Shown: positions 19,501-33,469 of the stretch, in pieces
Numbering within the stretch: position 1 is the first letter of the stretch
Layout of the letters: every line of letters begins with the position of its first letter
Origin: Gibbula magus
Lineage: Eukaryota > Mollusca > Gastropoda > Trochida > Trochidae
Length of the DNA stretch: 64,000 nt
Assembly: GCA_936450465.1 (NCBI GenBank)
Contig: OW388300.1
Coordinates: forward strand, 17,187,266 to 17,251,265
Direction: 5' to 3'
Notes under the pieces: model-generated
What the model saw: only the letters and a program-made list of their open reading frames with translations
Databases searched by the model: none
Told to the model about the DNA's origin: nothing
Program-made: the position numbers and the translations under genes

Positions 19501-20860
19501 TCTAAATATTCATAATTCTTCCTATCTGTTTCACATGTTCCCCTTCGGATACAATGCGTGATAATTTGTACTCACAATTGTGCATTTCAATGTGAGATTG
19601 GCAACACTGATATGCACAGATTGAACTCCAAACAATATGTTTATCATTGCAAAACATATCATGTACACTAAACTTCAGTCCCGCACCTTTTGGAAAATCA
19701 TAAATAATGACATTTAAGGAAACGGTTTACCTTCGATAAGAATAGTACATGTACATCAGAATCCCAGAATCAGAATCGGAATATTAGTTTCCAGTGCATG
19801 AAAGTATTCAATGATTTCCCTAAAATAACTTTATCAACCCGTACAAATGATGCAGTTAGAACTAATTCCCATTAATTAGATAATACCAAGCATTGATTAT
19901 TCTGACCATATTTTAAATGTCTATTGCATTCAAACTTAACGGCAGTGGTCTTCATCAGAAGCAGAAGAACGTTCCCAATTTGGGTAATTCCTTTCCCTCA
20001 TGGATGTAACAAACAGAAGGAAAGTAAGTTTGTTTCTGTGATGACATATGACACACACTGCCTAAAGCTACTGTCCTATTGTCAGCTTACAAATGACATT
20101 TCTATCAGCACAGACAAGTGAAAGTATCTTCATTACAACGTTTAGCATCCTATTAACGTGATGACACAAGTCAGCATAACTGTAGTTGTATGGATTCAAA
20201 CCATAAATATTGCTTTATTAGATTGGAAACTGTCATTTGTTCGAAGCTAAACATTTAATCAGCTGTTATGCGTCATGCTATACTGATGATAGGGCACATA
20301 TTTTGTGGTTAATGTTTGCTTTTCAAGCATTTTAAAAAAGAATGCAATTAAAAGAGAGTATTTATTTATTCTTGTGTTATCCAATGTTTTCTACTGTTTT
20401 AACAAGTGATGTCAAACTATTTATGACATGTTCAGAAACTTTAAAGTAGTTTTTCGAACATCAAAACTATTTGATGGTTCTGAAACATTAAAAACTAAGT
20501 GGTTCACAATCACCTAAGTTTTATTCAAAAGAGCTGAAAGAGAAGTTCGGTTGCATGCGTTTAAGGATCAATCAAATATTTTCAAAGCATGAACGTGTTG
20601 TGGATATCTCCCAGGATTCTTTCAAAGTGAATGTCATTCAGGCCACATCAGAGGATCAGTGCAAAAGGTAATGAAATCAAAGGCTTGACAGTACCGTTTT
20701 ATCTTTACAGCCAGTAAACAATGAATGACATTCTCAGATGATGGAGCTTTAAATTAGCACTCAGGAGACGGACCGATTCACAGCATTTAGCTAAGGTTAT
20801 TGGTATAGATATATGTCTACGTTTCTTAGTGCCAAAAGAGTTAATCAGATCGATGTAAGT

Positions 20861-21166
20861 TAAGGTGAGGTGAGTTGGAGTAATACGCCTCTTCAAAAAT
20901 AGTTTACTTATACCCCGTCTGCTAGTATTACTGAGAAGCCCGCAACACAATGTTGCTATGCATTGCGGTGAAACCTGCGAGTATCGGCTGGAAGTAGCGA
21001 ACCACGGGTGGTACTGCGCTGACATTCAGTGTAGCATTGCACCCAAACCTTACTGCGTGTAGAACAGTTCTACTGCAGACAAAGTTGCCGTTCCCCAGGC
21101 GGGATTCGAAACCAGGACCTCTTGAGCCGAAGCCGAACACGCTTACCACTGCACTATCCCGGCCCC
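20861..21166 (-). repeat. tRNA-derived SINE
   Basis: On the minus strand it opens GGGGCCGGGATAGTGCAGTG with an A-box-like GTGGTAAGCG and a B-box-like GGTTTCGAATCCCG, then a conserved body (GGTTTGGGTGCAATG, CAGTACCACCCGTGGTTCGC) and a tail CCAACTCACCTCACCT. Similar copies occur at 30571-30880 and 38996-39289. It is present at the same place in both duplication copies, so it predates the duplication. The long frame across it is not a gene. Confidence 0.85.
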
Positions 21167-22683
21167 AGTTCAATGTAGTCTTGGCGGACGTAATTTTATC
21201 TTTAAAGGTTCATGTCCAGGGTATGAATCGTTAGTCACAACCAACATGCATCTTCGACTATTGATGATTTAATGAACAGTGAATGATTATGCCTTCCATA
21301 AGTAGTAGCTGACTAGTTAGTTTTCACAACGGACATTTTTTGAATGTTTGGTCTCAGTCGAAACGCTTTACTGAAGAAGTGGAAGTAATTTATGATTAAA
21401 CAAAAGTGCTCTGAGAAGAAATGCCCACATGTGTCCTACTGATGCATAATCTATCTCATGGGTAATTACTAAAAATGGATACACATATCAAGTATCAACG
21501 GCCTGCTAGCAACAAATCAGAATTTATAGTCACGGTTCAATGTTTTAGAAAATGTGTCGCACAGAAAGGACAACATCAAACGTTATGATCTAATTAGTTG
21601 GTCAAAACTCCAAAAGGACCATTGAACAGTATGGTCATGTTCCAGAAATAGTCTCTAGTTCAAGGTCGCAAGGTAAACATGTATGGTTATGTGACATGTG
21701 ATACACATGTCAATAAGCAACGGAGTAACGGTGGCCAGTTATTATCATGTCATGTGGATGTGCCCTTTGGTGATTTCAACTTTTGGAAAATGTAATTTTG
21801 TTTTGTTTTCATGCTTACAAATTGACTTCAATTGCAGTAAATTGCGCGATCTATTACTTATATACCAGAATTACAGTAACATATCTCTCTCTTCTAAAGT
21901 CGATCATGACACAGATAGACATTCCTCCATTGGGAACAATTTCCCAAATAGTATACACTTATTAAGGCAGTCAGTGCGGTGTATTGTTCATTTACGTTTA
22001 TAATCTGCACCAGAATAATTTAGGGATGAGTCATCAGCAAAACAATATAATTCATCTGCTGTTATTATTGATATAAACAATGAATAAAACTCGGCCAATC
22101 ACTGAACCCCAGGGAAAACTAGTAATTTCAACTTTGAAATGACTCCATTTAGAAGCCCTCTTTGACTGTGATTACATTTGTTACTAGCTAACCAGCCCAA
22201 TAATTGTCATTCAACATCACTGTGACCATTGATTTGTTAAATAATCGATTTGCTTCAATCCTAGCCAGGTTTACTTGCTCATACTCGAAGAAGCTGATTT
22301 GAAATTGAGCTGTTAAAGCAAATACTTACAAAATGTACTTTCATTGTACATATCAAAGATCTTTAAGCGTGTACACTCGTAACTACTATTCCTAAAGTCA
22401 CCTAAATTCAGATAACACTTTGTATACTGTATCGCACTTATCCTTTACTAGATATCAATTACCTGCAATAATCTACAAAGAATTGATGGAAGATGGTTTA
22501 CTATCAAAGTTAATCTTAAAATTGTTTTTCAAAGTATAGGTTACTGATTATACAATTTACAAGACAGAACAATGATACTACGGTTTTCAAAGTTATTGCA
22601 TGAAATACAATATCTTATTAAGACAGCTTTACGAGCCTGGTTTTAACAACTTTTTATTTGTATAATGTATGTGTTATTTCTTA

Positions 22684-22809
22684 GGAGTAACATACATCAG
22701 CAATCTGCAGTTATTTTATCTTGTTCACATTGGAGTTGGAGTTGGAGGCCTCTTTGTTTCAAACGGTGAAGCTGAACCACATACTGATGAAAGTCACAAA
22801 GTTGCTCAG
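22684..22809 (+). other. Possible exon shared by both duplication copies
   Basis: An acceptor (GTTATTTCTTAG) and a donor-like GCTCA|GTATGT bracket about 125 nt open in the frame containing YLVHIGVGVGGLFVSNGEAE. The counterpart at about 53190 differs by three amino-acid changes and an in-frame 9-nt insertion, so the frame survives. No family recognised and no partner exon found. Confidence 0.25.
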
Positions 22810-25804
22810 TATGTGCAATTATTCCTAAAAGGAATGTGTTGTTTTTCCAAAACAAACATCAGTCCAAATAAAAATGTGATGTTTCCGTCATGACAATTCT
22901 ACAAATCAATTCTACACAAACGTTAACTCTTTGAAATTTAGAACATAACATCAGAGCGAAACAACTTTACAATCCACGAACAGAGTCATCAGATATTTGT
23001 GTTGTTCCAATACTGATTTCTATTATGCAATTACCAATAAAACAACATGAGCAATGTGCGCATCATTCACGACTGCAAACACATCTTGATCTGACATTAT
23101 GAACTAGGAATGATAGTTGATTTCTGAAGAATGACAAAGGACTTATAATTAAAACTAGCCCTTCTGATACTTCTGATATGCTAATCCCTCGTATGTACTA
23201 TGTAAATGAATTATTCAATAATTATTGAGTAGAGGCGATGCTAAAGTGTGCATATTCTTCCTGTTAAATTAACACTATTACATTTAGGTTTTACAGATCT
23301 AAAATCACAATGGGGAATATGCACAAAATTAATCAAGAACACATACATTTTAAGTGAAGTGAAAATTTTCAATATCATATATTTCATGTGCTAAATAAGT
23401 GATTCGTTTATTCTATTGAAATTAATACATCAAATAAATTAACAGCAGCAGCAAAACTAATTGGTATTTAAAGGACGACGTGTACTGCATTTAAAGGTGC
23501 TGAAGCAAATTTTTTGGATATATTTTTCTAAAATTTGCTATCTATCATTGAAGTTCAAACAAAGAATATTGTTAAATTAAAGGATAAAACACTCCATCAG
23601 CAACCCGATACACCTTATCCGTAGAACATGGTTATTGTAATTGGTAGAACATGGGGGCTCTTTTTTAAGAGAGTTCAGACAGCAAGATGGTGGACCATTC
23701 AATAATGGTGTCATATTCAAAACTCTACTATGAGTGTTTATTTATAGCTTCATCAGTCAGACCACTTGAACTACCTTTGAGCGGCCATTTTAACATGAAC
23801 ACTTGACAATGGGCACTCGATGGGAAATGGTCTCTCATGGCTTAACCGAACGATGTACATTCGTTGTAGAACTCTTTTTATTGAAATATGAGTAGTATAT
23901 ACCCATTGGTTACACTTATTTACATTTTCATTTTCATTATTTAAATATAAACATTTTGAAATAGTGTCAAATTCAAATCAACTGCGTGAACAGATGGAAG
24001 CTATAATCAATAATTACATATGTTATATTCTCATCAAAAAGCTTAGAATTTGGTCTGTACTAAACTGACACAAATATTGATGAAATTCATGAAGAAACGT
24101 AATTGAAATTTTGTGTAAGAGATTAAACTAAAAAAGTTCAAAATTAGTCATACTCGCAAGTCCGTGACGAGATCCAGAAAGCTCGTAGTTGTACCTAGGA
24201 ACTATTAGTGTTGTAAACGTGAACTTTAACTTAGGAATGATATATTCATAACAAATTACAATATCGGCAAACTTTAATATATTCTGGCGAATTCAATGCA
24301 GTGTTGTACTGTCACAAAGCAAAGGCCAATACATTTTGTTGTTGATTACACTGATGACCTTACATGTTGCACAGTGGTGGGAGGAGCCATCTCACTGCAG
24401 TCAAAAGAGGTTTTGTTTCTTAGACTGAGATTCCTTACTCTCTCATCGCTTAGCAATTATAAATCTATCCATGCATGCACATTTGACTGATTGTTTAATA
24501 AATATGTAGGAATATACCTAGGAAGGGTATATTTAAAGAACATCGTTTGATTGACTTCAGTACAAACAATACCAAAATGACGTCATCTTTAACATCATTA
24601 TAGATGACCTCATAAGTGAAGCAATGTGGATACACCAGAACATGATGTTTGAACATTTGGTTTGATTTTGGAATGTATTCAGTAAATAATTGTAGAATAC
24701 CACGTAAAACATTGTTGTGTAGCAGTATGTGTGTATCAACTGCCATGGCTTCGCCACTCCTGAAATGTTACATTCGCCCCACTCTTTGGAAAATGTCAAA
24801 TATATTTTAAGTATGCTATTCCACAGGTTATAACAACCTAACAATGTTGTATTATTGAGGTCAGAAAGTTGTCTTTTCTAAATGTTGATACAAAAGCTCT
24901 CTGCTGAGATTGACGACATCAATGTTTCCAAGCATATTTCGGAAGTAAAACTTGACGGGTCCTATATTGATTTCTAAAGAGGTTTCTAAAGAATATAATT
25001 TCAATTTCAGTAATTGATGTCCTGGAACCAGCGCAAATTGAAAACCATCAAATATTACAATACAATGTGTCATTTAATGGACACAATCAAAAAGCCATAT
25101 TTATGAGTTCAGGAATTTAACATTTTCGATTGTAATTATACTGGCGTCTTCATGACGAAGGCAATTAAAAACAAACGACAAATATTTACAGTTATATTGC
25201 AACTTGAAGTTATATTTTTAATTGTATCAGAAAATGATTCTTATACAAAATATCAACTGGACTTAATCATAGCACTGCAACTGTCACATTAATTAATGTA
25301 TGGGAACAAAATTTAGTATACTTTCAGTAAAATAAAATGAGATAATGCATTTTGTACAGTGTTTATATCGAAAAGTATAGTCACGAATTACTTGTTTTCA
25401 ATCCCCAAATGATTCTAACAAATAGTCGATGGTAAGGTCCGGTCAGTTTCGTTTAAACTGATCCTTCTGTTAGTCCAACATAGAGTTAATGCTTATAGAG
25501 ATGCTGTACGTTTTTGCATAAAATGTCAATTTTTAAACTGTTGACGTGTTGGTACTCTCAATTCGCTGTATATTATTTACTTACTATGAAGTCTAAGACG
25601 ATTCATGTTCTCAGACGATTGACATCGAACTTTAACGTTGATATGTGCTAAATTGTCTCATTGCAATTGTTAATCTATTGTTTTCACTGTGTATAGCCGT
25701 ACACCGATATCGAAAGTAGGGGTATGTATAACTCCTAAACTCCCCAAAAATACATAATTTGACAATGATGTAAGGTCCATGACTTAGGAAAGTGTATACT
25801 GTTA

Positions 25805-25932
25805 GTTATACGGTGTTTTGACAGGGTGTACTGGACTGTAAGACCCCGTATTTTCCTGAGGCGCAGCCATGGAAATGCGGACTATACAAGGGTCTTACAG
25901 TCCCGTACACCCTGTGAAAACCCTGTGTAACG
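25805..25932. repeat. Foldback MITE-like inverted repeat
   Basis: The left arm (about 25805-25847: GACAGGGTGTAC, GGACTGTAAGACCC) and right arm (about 25888-25932: GGGTCTTACAGTCC, GTACACCCTGT) are imperfect complements around a loop with GAGGCGCAGCC. Absent from the matching site in duplication copy 2 (about 57480). Confidence 0.8.
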
Positions 25933-25934
25933 AT

Positions 25935-26407
25935 TTTATTACTCTTCAGATCTATTATTTGAACTTATTTCACCCATTTCCGATACAATATATAGGCTAC
26001 ATAGCTAGTTCCGTCTGTGATAAAAACTCCATTACCGCTCCATATCAAGGGAGATAACACTGTGGAATTTTTTTTATCGATTTTGAATTTATTATTACCT
26101 GAAGAATAATATAGAGACACATGTTTTTATTGAATTAGTTTATTGAAACAAACAAAATCATTGTTTTTATATAGGTTGAAATTACCGTACTTATGTTTGT
26201 TAAGGTAACTTTCGATTCTGAAATTCCGAGTCGAGCAACCGTTTAACTTCCGCATTCCATCTAAGGTCAAGGCCACCCCTAAGACCTGTGTAGTTAGTCA
26301 TATGACCTGTCTTCACGGGTCATACGGATGGTACACCCAGGCAAATCCACCTACACGGTTCCATATGCATTGGCTATTGACTCATCAAAATTCAACAAAT
26401 TTATCTA
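25935..26407 (+). repeat. Interspersed repeat, second copy, next to foldback
   Basis: Homologous to 19036-19500 and also missing from duplication copy 2, where sequence resumes at TTACTTTACGAACTATTA. Together with 25805-25932 it forms an insertion of about 600 bp. Confidence 0.7.
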
Positions 26408-29400
26408 AAGGGTAATAAATTACTTTACGAACTATTAATTATGTAGGCGTAAATTTCTCATTCAAGCCCTTGCTGCTACCGGTGATCTGCTCGTGTTTAC
26501 ATCTAAGTATAAGAAATATTGTAAATATTTTGCATTAGTTATTTTGACTGTTTGCTTCTCAAACGTTGTCTTCATGATATTAAGCATTAATTAAGTTCTT
26601 AAATTTATTGGTAATTGACGGTTTTCTGCAGATGGATTATGCACGGTTGCTCGCTGCTAGAAGCAGTACAGTACACAAAATACATGACTAATCTTAACAT
26701 GGCTTCATAATTAGAAAACGATATTTGATATATCACAGTTCGGTACAATTTATAGTTTCACTATATTTCAAAGAACGCTTCGGAGATATATTTGTACTTA
26801 CCAAATTGATTTAACAGCTGAAAAAGACATAGACAACACGGTAACTTTTGTTTTAATTATCTCTTGACACTTTGCGAGCAATGCTGTTATTAGTAATATT
26901 TTGCTTTCAGTACACGTGTCAATTATTACATTATTTTATAGTGTTTCAGGAAGTTATCAACATCCTACTTGCGCTGAAATAAATTGACAGAAAAACAATA
27001 AGAGCAATGAAGGTTCTTTCGTCCACTATTACACTCCTCGCTAGGAACATTTTACCCATGTAAACCTCTTTATTGTCAGTGTACGGTTATACACAATGGC
27101 TTTTTAACATCCTGAATCATGTCTGAGATGGATGTATTTATTTTCATAAGTCAATGAGCCATTGCAAAACATTTCCTTCCTGAGATCTGTATAATGTGTT
27201 CTGTTCAGCGGATTTTGAATGTCAGGGGTTATGGACGCTCAACGTATTGCTGAAGCATGACATAACATAATCAAATCTGATCTTTTTAAATTGCAATAAT
27301 GAACATTCAGTTGCCATTTGCAATGTCTCTATGAAGTAATTTCAAGGATATTCAGTCCAAAGAATTATCTCTTATTGCTCTTATGACATAAATTAGGGAG
27401 GATAATGATGGTGAAATGGGAGGTGATTTTGTTTGAATGCTTCCTGTTGTAAAATCAAGTTTTAATTCGACAAGCAGGGGTCGTTCACTGCCATTTGGAT
27501 CCTTGATAAAATGTATCCTTCAAATAAGGAATTGAATATTTTTAATGAAAGCAATAATGATTATATTCAATTTATCGATTTAATTGTTCTTTATTGTTAT
27601 TCAACTGTGTGGTTAGAACATGGAATATTCTATCAACATTTGGATTTATAATAAAAAGAACCCTTTAGAAATTTAAAATGATCCTTTCAATTGAAGTAAT
27701 GATAATGTAAGTAAATGAAAATCTACACGAGAGGATACATACATGTATAATTTTGAATATTTAATTTGATACAGTAACACTTTAAAAAGGGGATTTCTTT
27801 CTGAATGTGATGACGAAAATGCCTCTAAACAGGACATTGCGATCATTTATAAAGCAACTAAGCAATCCTTTACAACAAATACTATTCTTTTGACTAAAAC
27901 TATTCTTTTGACTAATACCTGTCTGAATAAAAGTGTACGAGTCCAACTGAAAGAAATTGACATTTTTGTCATTAATTTTCAGAACTAATAAAACTGTTAA
28001 TCGTCTCCTAATTTATTGGATAGTTTTGACAGCTAGCGGACCTTCAAATGAATGTAATCATCAATGCTTGGCACCTGTACAAGTGAAGTAGACACTCTAG
28101 TACGAGTGTCTTTATAACACCTTGACAATCAAATGTTGTAAGCGCTTCAACAGGCAAGAAGTATAAACATGAGACATTTGATGACCCTAAATCATATGCA
28201 CGTTATTGATGCAACGCACTACAGTATTCTGATGTTGTCATTTGACAAACTTCCTGTTTCTGAGCCTAGCTTTTTGAATGTTAATAAATAGGACCTCGAA
28301 CAGTTGCATGCAATAACTTACAAGACGGATTATACATAATTCAGATACAGTTCGCTATGGATAAACAATGACAGATATTGCCAACCAAAAAACAAACACA
28401 AGATAAGTGAAAACATACACTATTGTTAATAATGGTTGCAAATTACACTAAAAATGCATAACATTCACACGGAAATGTCTTAAACTCAATGTGCGCTGTA
28501 TGTAACCTCTATTACATCATCAGCTACAGGCCAAACATCTACCTTTGACGTGGTGTATGTATGCGTCAAAAGGCTTCATGCGAATAACATGATGTATTCA
28601 GAGGGGGGTAATCATTATTGGCACTAGTGTATTATTACACAGAATTGAAACACGTATTCGTAAGTAATTAATATGCACATGGTTAATATTACTTTCAGAT
28701 TTCAATTCAATAAATCAATTTATAAAACAATGATTTTAGACACTTTAACCGGGCGAGTATTTTTCAAGGATGACTTTGAATTTGTGTTTGTTCACAAGGT
28801 AAATGATAACTTTGGGCAAGTGAATAATGAAGACTCATATTCGTTTGAACTTTGGAGAGATATATTATATAGGGTAAACCCTGTTCATCAATTTCAATGT
28901 ACCATCTTGAAATAAATACCATTTAAATCAAATGACAAACATATTTTACACGTCTGTCTGTGAAACATCATTATCGTCAAACAATTGGAGATGGGGGCAT
29001 CAGCTAAGGAAATACACATTTTGTTTTTATTCAAGTAAATACAAATCTCCAAATATCTAACTAAATTGAAGGTTTCATTCACAATTGGCAAACAGTTCAA
29101 CATCAAATTTCATTAGACTTAAGTTCAAAACTGTATCTGCGTCGACGCAAATCGATCGTTCTTTCTGTAATATTTGATTCTTAGAGATATGATTGTTAAT
29201 CAAATCTGCTGCTATTGAATTGCATGAAAACAGCCAGACAAATCAATAAAAACAAGAGTCTGGTAGAACATTTACGCTTAGTCATGAACATTTTCATTTA
29301 CGAAAATTGAAAAATCAATTCAGTTCAAAATATCCCAAAAAAGTCAACCCTACATGTATGCAGACATATAAGAACATAACAATATTCAGTTAGTTGTTAT

Positions 29401-30570
29401 TGTGATTCGTCTTTCTCAAATCAATTTGCGCACTGTTCTTCATTTCTTGTTAAATGTTCAATGTCATCTTAGTTTTTTTCAGGGTACACGTGAGACTTTA
29501 GGTTTTTTTAAAAAACGAATTAGGACATAATTATGGTGATTAATTTCTATTTACATAATCTCATTTCCCCACACATTAAATCAATGTAATATAGTCTAAA
29601 CAACGTATCATGATCTTTGGATGCCACACCTCAAGAGAAATGAAACTCTATCACGATTATACCAGAGTTTAATTACCTGGTGTGATGTGTAGGAGGAAAC
29701 AAACCTGACATAGAAGACTGATACGCACATTAGCCGCATTTCTGGTTTCAGTAGTTGGCAGTTGGCTACATTGCAACTCCTGGAAGAAGCGTGAATGAGA
29801 AGAAACTATTACCTTTCACATGAGGTATAAAGCATATTATATATGCTGGCTTTTTTAGTTTTTACAGTTAATTTTTATCATTTAGTTTCAGTTTAAAAAC
29901 ATAGTAATCCCACCCGAAGGTGTAAACATGATTGAGATGAACTATTGTAAAGCTAGTTATAAAATAAAACATAGTTTACATTTATAGATCTTTATTACAA
30001 TATAAATGTAAAAAAATACCATTCACTATTATCAGTATTTAACTGAATAATGCTCACTATATCAGAAATAATGCCAGATGGAATGATGATAACAGGAACA
30101 CTTAATGTTAAAGTTTTTTTCCATTGAAATAGATCAGTGATTGGAAGAATCATATTTGTCCATGTTGTCCTTTTATATTTCCCAGAGCATACCAGCTAAA
30201 TAAAATTAACATTTGAGGGACACCAAGCTACTTATGCTGCGTCATATTCTCGCAGCACTATAGAGACTTTCATTTTCAGCAGACATCACTGTTATGAGGG
30301 GACTTTCTGAAATTAAAAAAAATCATTTAAGTAGTAAAAATAGTGTTGTTCATCTGATTTAATGTTGAAGAGTGTATGAACTTGCCACTTTTTATATTGA
30401 TATTGATTTTAGTCGTAACATTGCTCACTGTTATACCCATTTTACTTGTTTCACTATCATAAACATAAAAACGGCGTCCACCAACTTCATTGCGGCGATA
30501 TTAAATTTTTTATGATTTCTGTCTGATTATGATTTATTCATCAATGAATGGTGTGATCCATTTCGAATAC

Positions 30571-30880
30571 TGAGGCAGTATAGGGCGGTGGTTAGCTTCG
30601 GATAAAGAGGTCCATGGTTCAAATCCTGCCAGTGATACGGCAACTTCGTCTGCAATAGAAAACAGGATGTATGGATTAAGGTTTGGGTGCAATGATACCC
30701 TGAATTTCAGTGTAGTACCACCCTTGGTTCGATAGTCCCAGCTGTCGCTTGCATGTTTCACCGCAATATATAGCCACATGCTGTTGCAGGCGTTCTCCCT
30801 GCAATAATAGCCGCAGTCGTGATATAAGTGAAATACTCTTGAAAGCTGCGTTAAAACCAAATTCACCTCACCTCACCTCA
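30571..30880 (+). repeat. tRNA-derived SINE
   Basis: It opens GGCAGTATAGGGCGGTGGTTAG and has a B-box-like GGTTCAAATCC, the body motifs GGTTTGGGTGCAATG and AGTACCACCC, and a tail of CACCTCACCTCACCTC. It lacks about 9-10 nt (GCGCATTCG-like) after the A box that are present in the truncated copy at 61770-61830. Confidence 0.85.
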
Positions 30881-32065
30881 TATACTCATTGTTGCTGCAT
30901 CTAAGCAACATTACACAATTGAACGTTGAACCCAACGAAAACAGCCATGTTAATAGTTGAAACTTTCTTCCAGGAGTGAAAATAGAATCAATCGCATTAT
31001 CAGCTCACATTGGCATAACAATTGTCGTTAAAAAAACCTTTGTATGTAATTAATGCTTTCCATGATTAACCTAAATGAGCTCGGAAACACTTTCAGGTCA
31101 TCACCTTGTGCAGTATAGACATCGTAAGAAGGTAGTTGAAGACATGACAAGTTGACATTAATATAATTCATTTCAATAAATGAAATTCTGAACCAATAAA
31201 AAGGTTTGTTAGACATCTTACTGTTGTTGTACTTGATGTTGACGTATTGTCAACAACAGTTGTTTGTCAGCAAATTACGCTATTTTTGACCAATTTCACC
31301 TCCTTAAATAAAGTGCGCGCTTTCAACGCTTTCTGATTCAATTTTATCACAAAGGTGGATACGTAGCGAGTTTATATTTTCAAAATAAATATCACAATAT
31401 TTAAGATATCAATTTCATCACTTCAATGTCATTTTTTAAATTACCTACATGAACGAAACAAACTGACGTCACGGCAGTTTTGGTCAATTCAAGTGCAAGT
31501 TTGACGACCTATTGTGTAAATATTATTGAATATACTATCAAGCTAAGATAAAAACGCATAGAAATACATGTAGGTGACGGCAACGACATGCGGCATGTCA
31601 TAAAATGGTCGTTAAAAAGACGTCAATTTGCGGTAAATTTAAGCGATTTCCGTTAGTTTATCGACAAATCTATGCTTAAAAAGATTTAATGCATATATGT
31701 TTAGCCTTATTCACAACAATAAATTGTTGTCAAGAAATGTTAGAAATGATTTCTTCGTCCCATCTCTCCTTAAGGAATAGATTGTCAACCCATTCTTAAA
31801 AAAACAAAATTATTAACATGAATTAAAGGCGAGGGTAAACATTAATTGTATTCAAATAAAGCTGCTCTATGAGTCAGTAACATAAAAGCCTACATGATAT
31901 TTGGGTGTAAACATTGACTGTCCCCATGAGCAGGATCATCTGACAAACAACTCAGCAAACACTATTATTCGTTATTATTCACTTACTCCTTCATCGAGTG
32001 GAGTGTGGATATAACCTTTAAATGTTCATCCTCCCTTGTGTAACATACTTATATCATAGGAGAAA

Positions 32066-32163
32066 AAGTGGTTGAATCTGCTTGTTGGAATTTCCCCGGA
32101 TTATTCAGGATCTGCCATTTTTTGGGAGAATCTGGAAGAATCCGGCAAACGATTCCACCACTT
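32066..32163. repeat. Small foldback element
   Basis: Arms AAGTGGTTGAATC and GATTCCACCACTT, with a further GGAAGAATCCGG / CCGGATTATTC pairing inside. The copy-2 counterpart at 63113-63221 has perfect 13-bp arms. Confidence 0.6.
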
Positions 32164-32744
32164 GTTGTCCTGTGTATGATAATAGTCTACCCTTACTTGT
32201 ACACAACATTTATCCACACTGGAAAATGTCTTTTACAACATGTGTGTGACAGTTGTAACATGTGGAACATATTCTGTTGTACTAACTTTATTTGATAAAA
32301 CAATAAGTGTGTTTATGTTGAGATACAAGTTGCAAACTGAAAGTCACAAAACACATAACATGTACAAGATCAAAAATATGAAGTAAGGATATTTACATGA
32401 AATTTATTATGTTGCTCGTTTAATGGTCATCAAGCCAAAAAAATCATTTATATTAGCAATCTTTGATATAATATCAAACATTACACATTTAATCATATTC
32501 GAACAGTAGTATGGAATGAAAACACACATTTGGGTAATTATTGGTGAATATTTGGTCTTTAGTACAAGGCTTTCAAAACACATAAAGAATGTGTTTCACT
32601 CCAAATTATTTGGTTTTAATTATTAAGTTTTCAGGGATCAATGAACCTGTACGTTCATACCTTTTAAGACAAGAACCAGGGCGTAACTTCAAAGTTTCTA
32701 TGTCAAGTCCAACACATTCCGTACTTGTTGATTAGATCTCAGTG

Positions 32745-33300
32745 AGCGATAACTTTTAAAACTGTCTTGCACGAGATTGCTCAATGTAGCGCTACGTAGC
32801 AAAGCGAGCAAACCTCGAGGAATTGCACCATGTCGTTCAGGAGAGAATGCGTTACATTGAGCGCTGCATTGAGCGTATACATTAAACACTCAATGAGCGA
32901 TTATAAGCGCCCTGACTTGATTCGTCAAGCGTTACATACACCGACCATGTGAACGACGTATCCTGCTCCTGGAACAAGCTCAAGTTGAATGAACTGCATC
33001 GGCGTACAGACAGGAAGACGTTAGCTCTCGGTCCCTAATCAACCACATCTTACTATTGATCACATTTTGCTGAGTCACGTTTATGCCAGTTGTATTTAGA
33101 TTCTGTTTTCCGGTGGAGTCGATTTTTAGTAGTATTTTTGGCAAATGGTAAAACATTAAAGAAAAAAATCGGCCATTCCCTATCAGTATGATACGGAATA
33201 AAGGACGGGAGGTAAGTTATTTCAGATGACAATGCGTATAATTTGAGATATGAGCCACGAATGTAGTCGAGTCGCAGTGACGAAAATAAATCCAACATCG
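32745..33300. other. GC-richer segment found only in duplication copy 1
   Basis: It replaces a short stretch of about 35 nt in copy 2 (about 63772-63806). It carries several ATTGAGCG / AATGAGCGAT motifs in both orientations (32750-32905) and no recognisable protein. Probably an inserted repeat or the interior of a larger foldback element. Confidence 0.4.
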
Positions 33301-33469
33301 CGGGTGTCGCTCCTTTAGCCCATTAGTATAGAGGGGTGTGGATACTTTTATATACATTGTTTATAATAAAGATATTGAGTATCCTCAATTTCCTGTGCCT
33401 TACGCATCGTTTAGAAATGGCAAGGATGGCACAATGGATATCATTTCATTATTTTGCTTGGTGATTTTA

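Larger units (their letters stand above)
17855..33469 (+). repeat. Segmental duplication, copy 1
   Basis: It aligns co-linearly with 48732-64000. Anchors include GTGAAGATCTGCATTCCTGA (17881 and about 48758), the SINE at about 20.9 and 51.4 kb, the region around 28673 and 59792, and the last bases of the window against 33469. The offset drifts between about 30.5 and 31.7 kb through insertions specific to one copy. A few percent of sites differ by eye. No secure gene lies in it. Confidence 0.9.

Noticed and set aside
20861..21166. Possible tRNA gene from A- and B-box-like motifs
   Set aside because: No cloverleaf-sized unit; the boxes belong to a ~305-bp SINE with body and tail.
20928..21173. 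Minus-strand protein-like frame (also at 51437)
   Set aside because: It is the body of a tRNA-derived SINE; such frames recur in databases as false proteins.
28673..28915. 80-codon frame conserved at 59792-60034
   Set aside because: The duplicate has many amino-acid changes and a different end, with no motif or splice context; conservation is explained by the segmental duplication.
30534..30866. 110-codon minus-strand frame
   Set aside because: Antisense of a SINE with a CACCTCACCT tail.
32068..32295. 75-codon frame with hydrophobic stretch (related frame at 63045)
   Set aside because: It overlaps a small foldback element and the two copies use different frames and ends.
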